Shown here in pieces: positions 5,836 to 6,047 of a stretch of DNA of 6,047 bases (position 1 is its first letter; every line of letters starts with the position of its first letter). A program made the position numbers and the translations under genes. The notes beneath the pieces are model-generated. The model saw only the letters and a program-made list of their open reading frames with translations, made no database searches and was not told where the DNA came from. This DNA comes from Leptospiraceae bacterium. GTDB taxonomy: Bacteria; Spirochaetota; Leptospiria; Leptospirales; Leptospiraceae. The stretch covers positions 1 through 6,047 of the forward strand of contig JAIXRB010000020.1 of the NCBI GenBank assembly GCA_027485405.1, given 5' to 3'.

Positions 5836-5905
5836 AAAGTCCCTTAAAGTCCTCGAAAGTCCACTTTAAAGTCGATTAAAGTGATTTAAAGTAAATTTAA
5901 AAAGT
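5836..5905. repeat. seven AAAGT repeats at helical spacing
   Basis: AAAGT starts at 5836, 5846, 5856, 5868, 5878, 5888 and 5901, which gives spacings of 10, 10, 12, 10, 10 and 13 bases. Most copies are preceded by TT or CT, and several continue as AAAGTC. The fourth copy is part of the palindrome ACTTTAAAGT (5863-5872). Spacing near one helical turn places all copies on roughly one face of the DNA. This fits a multi-site regulator-binding region, curved DNA or an iteron-like array. Confidence 0.6.
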
Positions 5906-6006
5906 TCGTGAAAAGGCCTTGGATTTTAGTTCAGGATTTTAAATTAAAATATCGCTCGAAACCTAAGGTCTCTTTAATTCAGAAATCTGCAGCTCCGAAT
6001 CGAATT
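5906..6006. other. AT-rich gene-free spacer
   Basis: No gene is visible. Short palindromes are present, ATTTTAA-A-TTAAAAT (about 5936-5950) and ACCT-A-AGGT (about 5960-5972), with no clear function. Confidence 0.3.
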
Positions 6007-6036
6007 TTGACACTTTTTATTTCCAATTCTTTTAAT
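6007..6036 (+). promoter_or_regulatory. sigma70-type promoter for a gene beyond the window
   Basis: The -35 box TTGACA (6007-6012) is perfect, and the -10 box TTTAAT (6031-6036) matches five of six after 18 bases. Transcription would start near 6043. Confidence 0.5.
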
Positions 6037-6040
6037 AATT

Positions 6041-6047
6041 AGGAGAA
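6041..6047 (+). promoter_or_regulatory. ribosome binding site at the window edge
   Basis: AGGAGAA is a strong Shine-Dalgarno sequence, so a plus-strand start codon is expected within about ten bases after the window. Confidence 0.5.

Noticed and set aside
1085..5905. CRISPR array
   Set aside because: The long elements are about 100 to 160 bases and bracket genes, and the AAAGT copies are far too short. There are no repeat-spacer units.
1..6047. tRNA, rRNA or integrase gene
   Set aside because: I found no cloverleaf with a tRNA-like anticodon and TTC loop, no rRNA-like stretch, and no tyrosine recombinase motifs in any reading frame.

Overview
The window reads as a stretch of mobile gene cassettes of the integron type. 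It holds five attC-like recombination elements and no integrase gene, so within these 6 kb it is a cluster of attC sites lacking an integrase. The genes are AT-rich. The elements between them are visibly GC-richer and strongly folded, and they begin with a core like GCATAAC or GTATAAC and end with GTTATGC, GTTATAC or GTTATAG. Every plus-strand gene stops 10 to 23 bases before the first core of the element that follows it, which is the usual cassette layout. AT-rich coding, relaxed lipoprotein-like secretion signals and the style of elements 2 to 5 suggest a spirochaete, most likely Leptospira or a relative. That assignment is an inference from memory of such sequences and is not proven here.

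Layout, left to right. (1) The 3' part of a multi-pass membrane protein of the DUF4153 type (1-1062), followed by element 1 (1085-1216), whose internal sequence differs from the others and resembles elements I associate with Bacteroidota. (2) A secreted, possibly lipid-anchored protein of unknown function (1270-2190), then element 2 (2214-2376). (3) A 565-residue P-loop ATPase of the ORC/Cdc6-like type with a C-terminal cold-shock-like domain (2412-4109), then element 3 (4120-4280). (4) About 150 bases without a gene, possibly an old insertion-sequence remnant, and then a complete hicA-hicB toxin-antitoxin pair (4465-5063). The pair has its own promoter, with a perfect palindrome between the -35 and -10 boxes. 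It is followed by element 4 (5075-5171), whose distal core has decayed to GTTTTTA. (5) A stretch with a strong minus-strand promoter, a hairpin leader and a 33-codon reading frame, then a plus-strand reading frame without a normal start codon (5453-5698) and element 5 (5714-5824). (6) A gene-free end with seven AAAGT repeats spaced 10 to 13 bases apart, a sigma70-type promoter and a Shine-Dalgarno sequence on the last bases. A gene probably begins just beyond the window.

How they work together: these are independent cassettes and not a pathway. The hicAB pair fits the known role of toxin-antitoxin cassettes in stabilising arrays. The ATPase with the nucleic-acid-binding tail is the best candidate for an undescribed function, plausibly phage defence, as a stand-alone gene. 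Element 1 and the codon use of gene 1 both differ from what follows, which suggests that this cassette came from another lineage.
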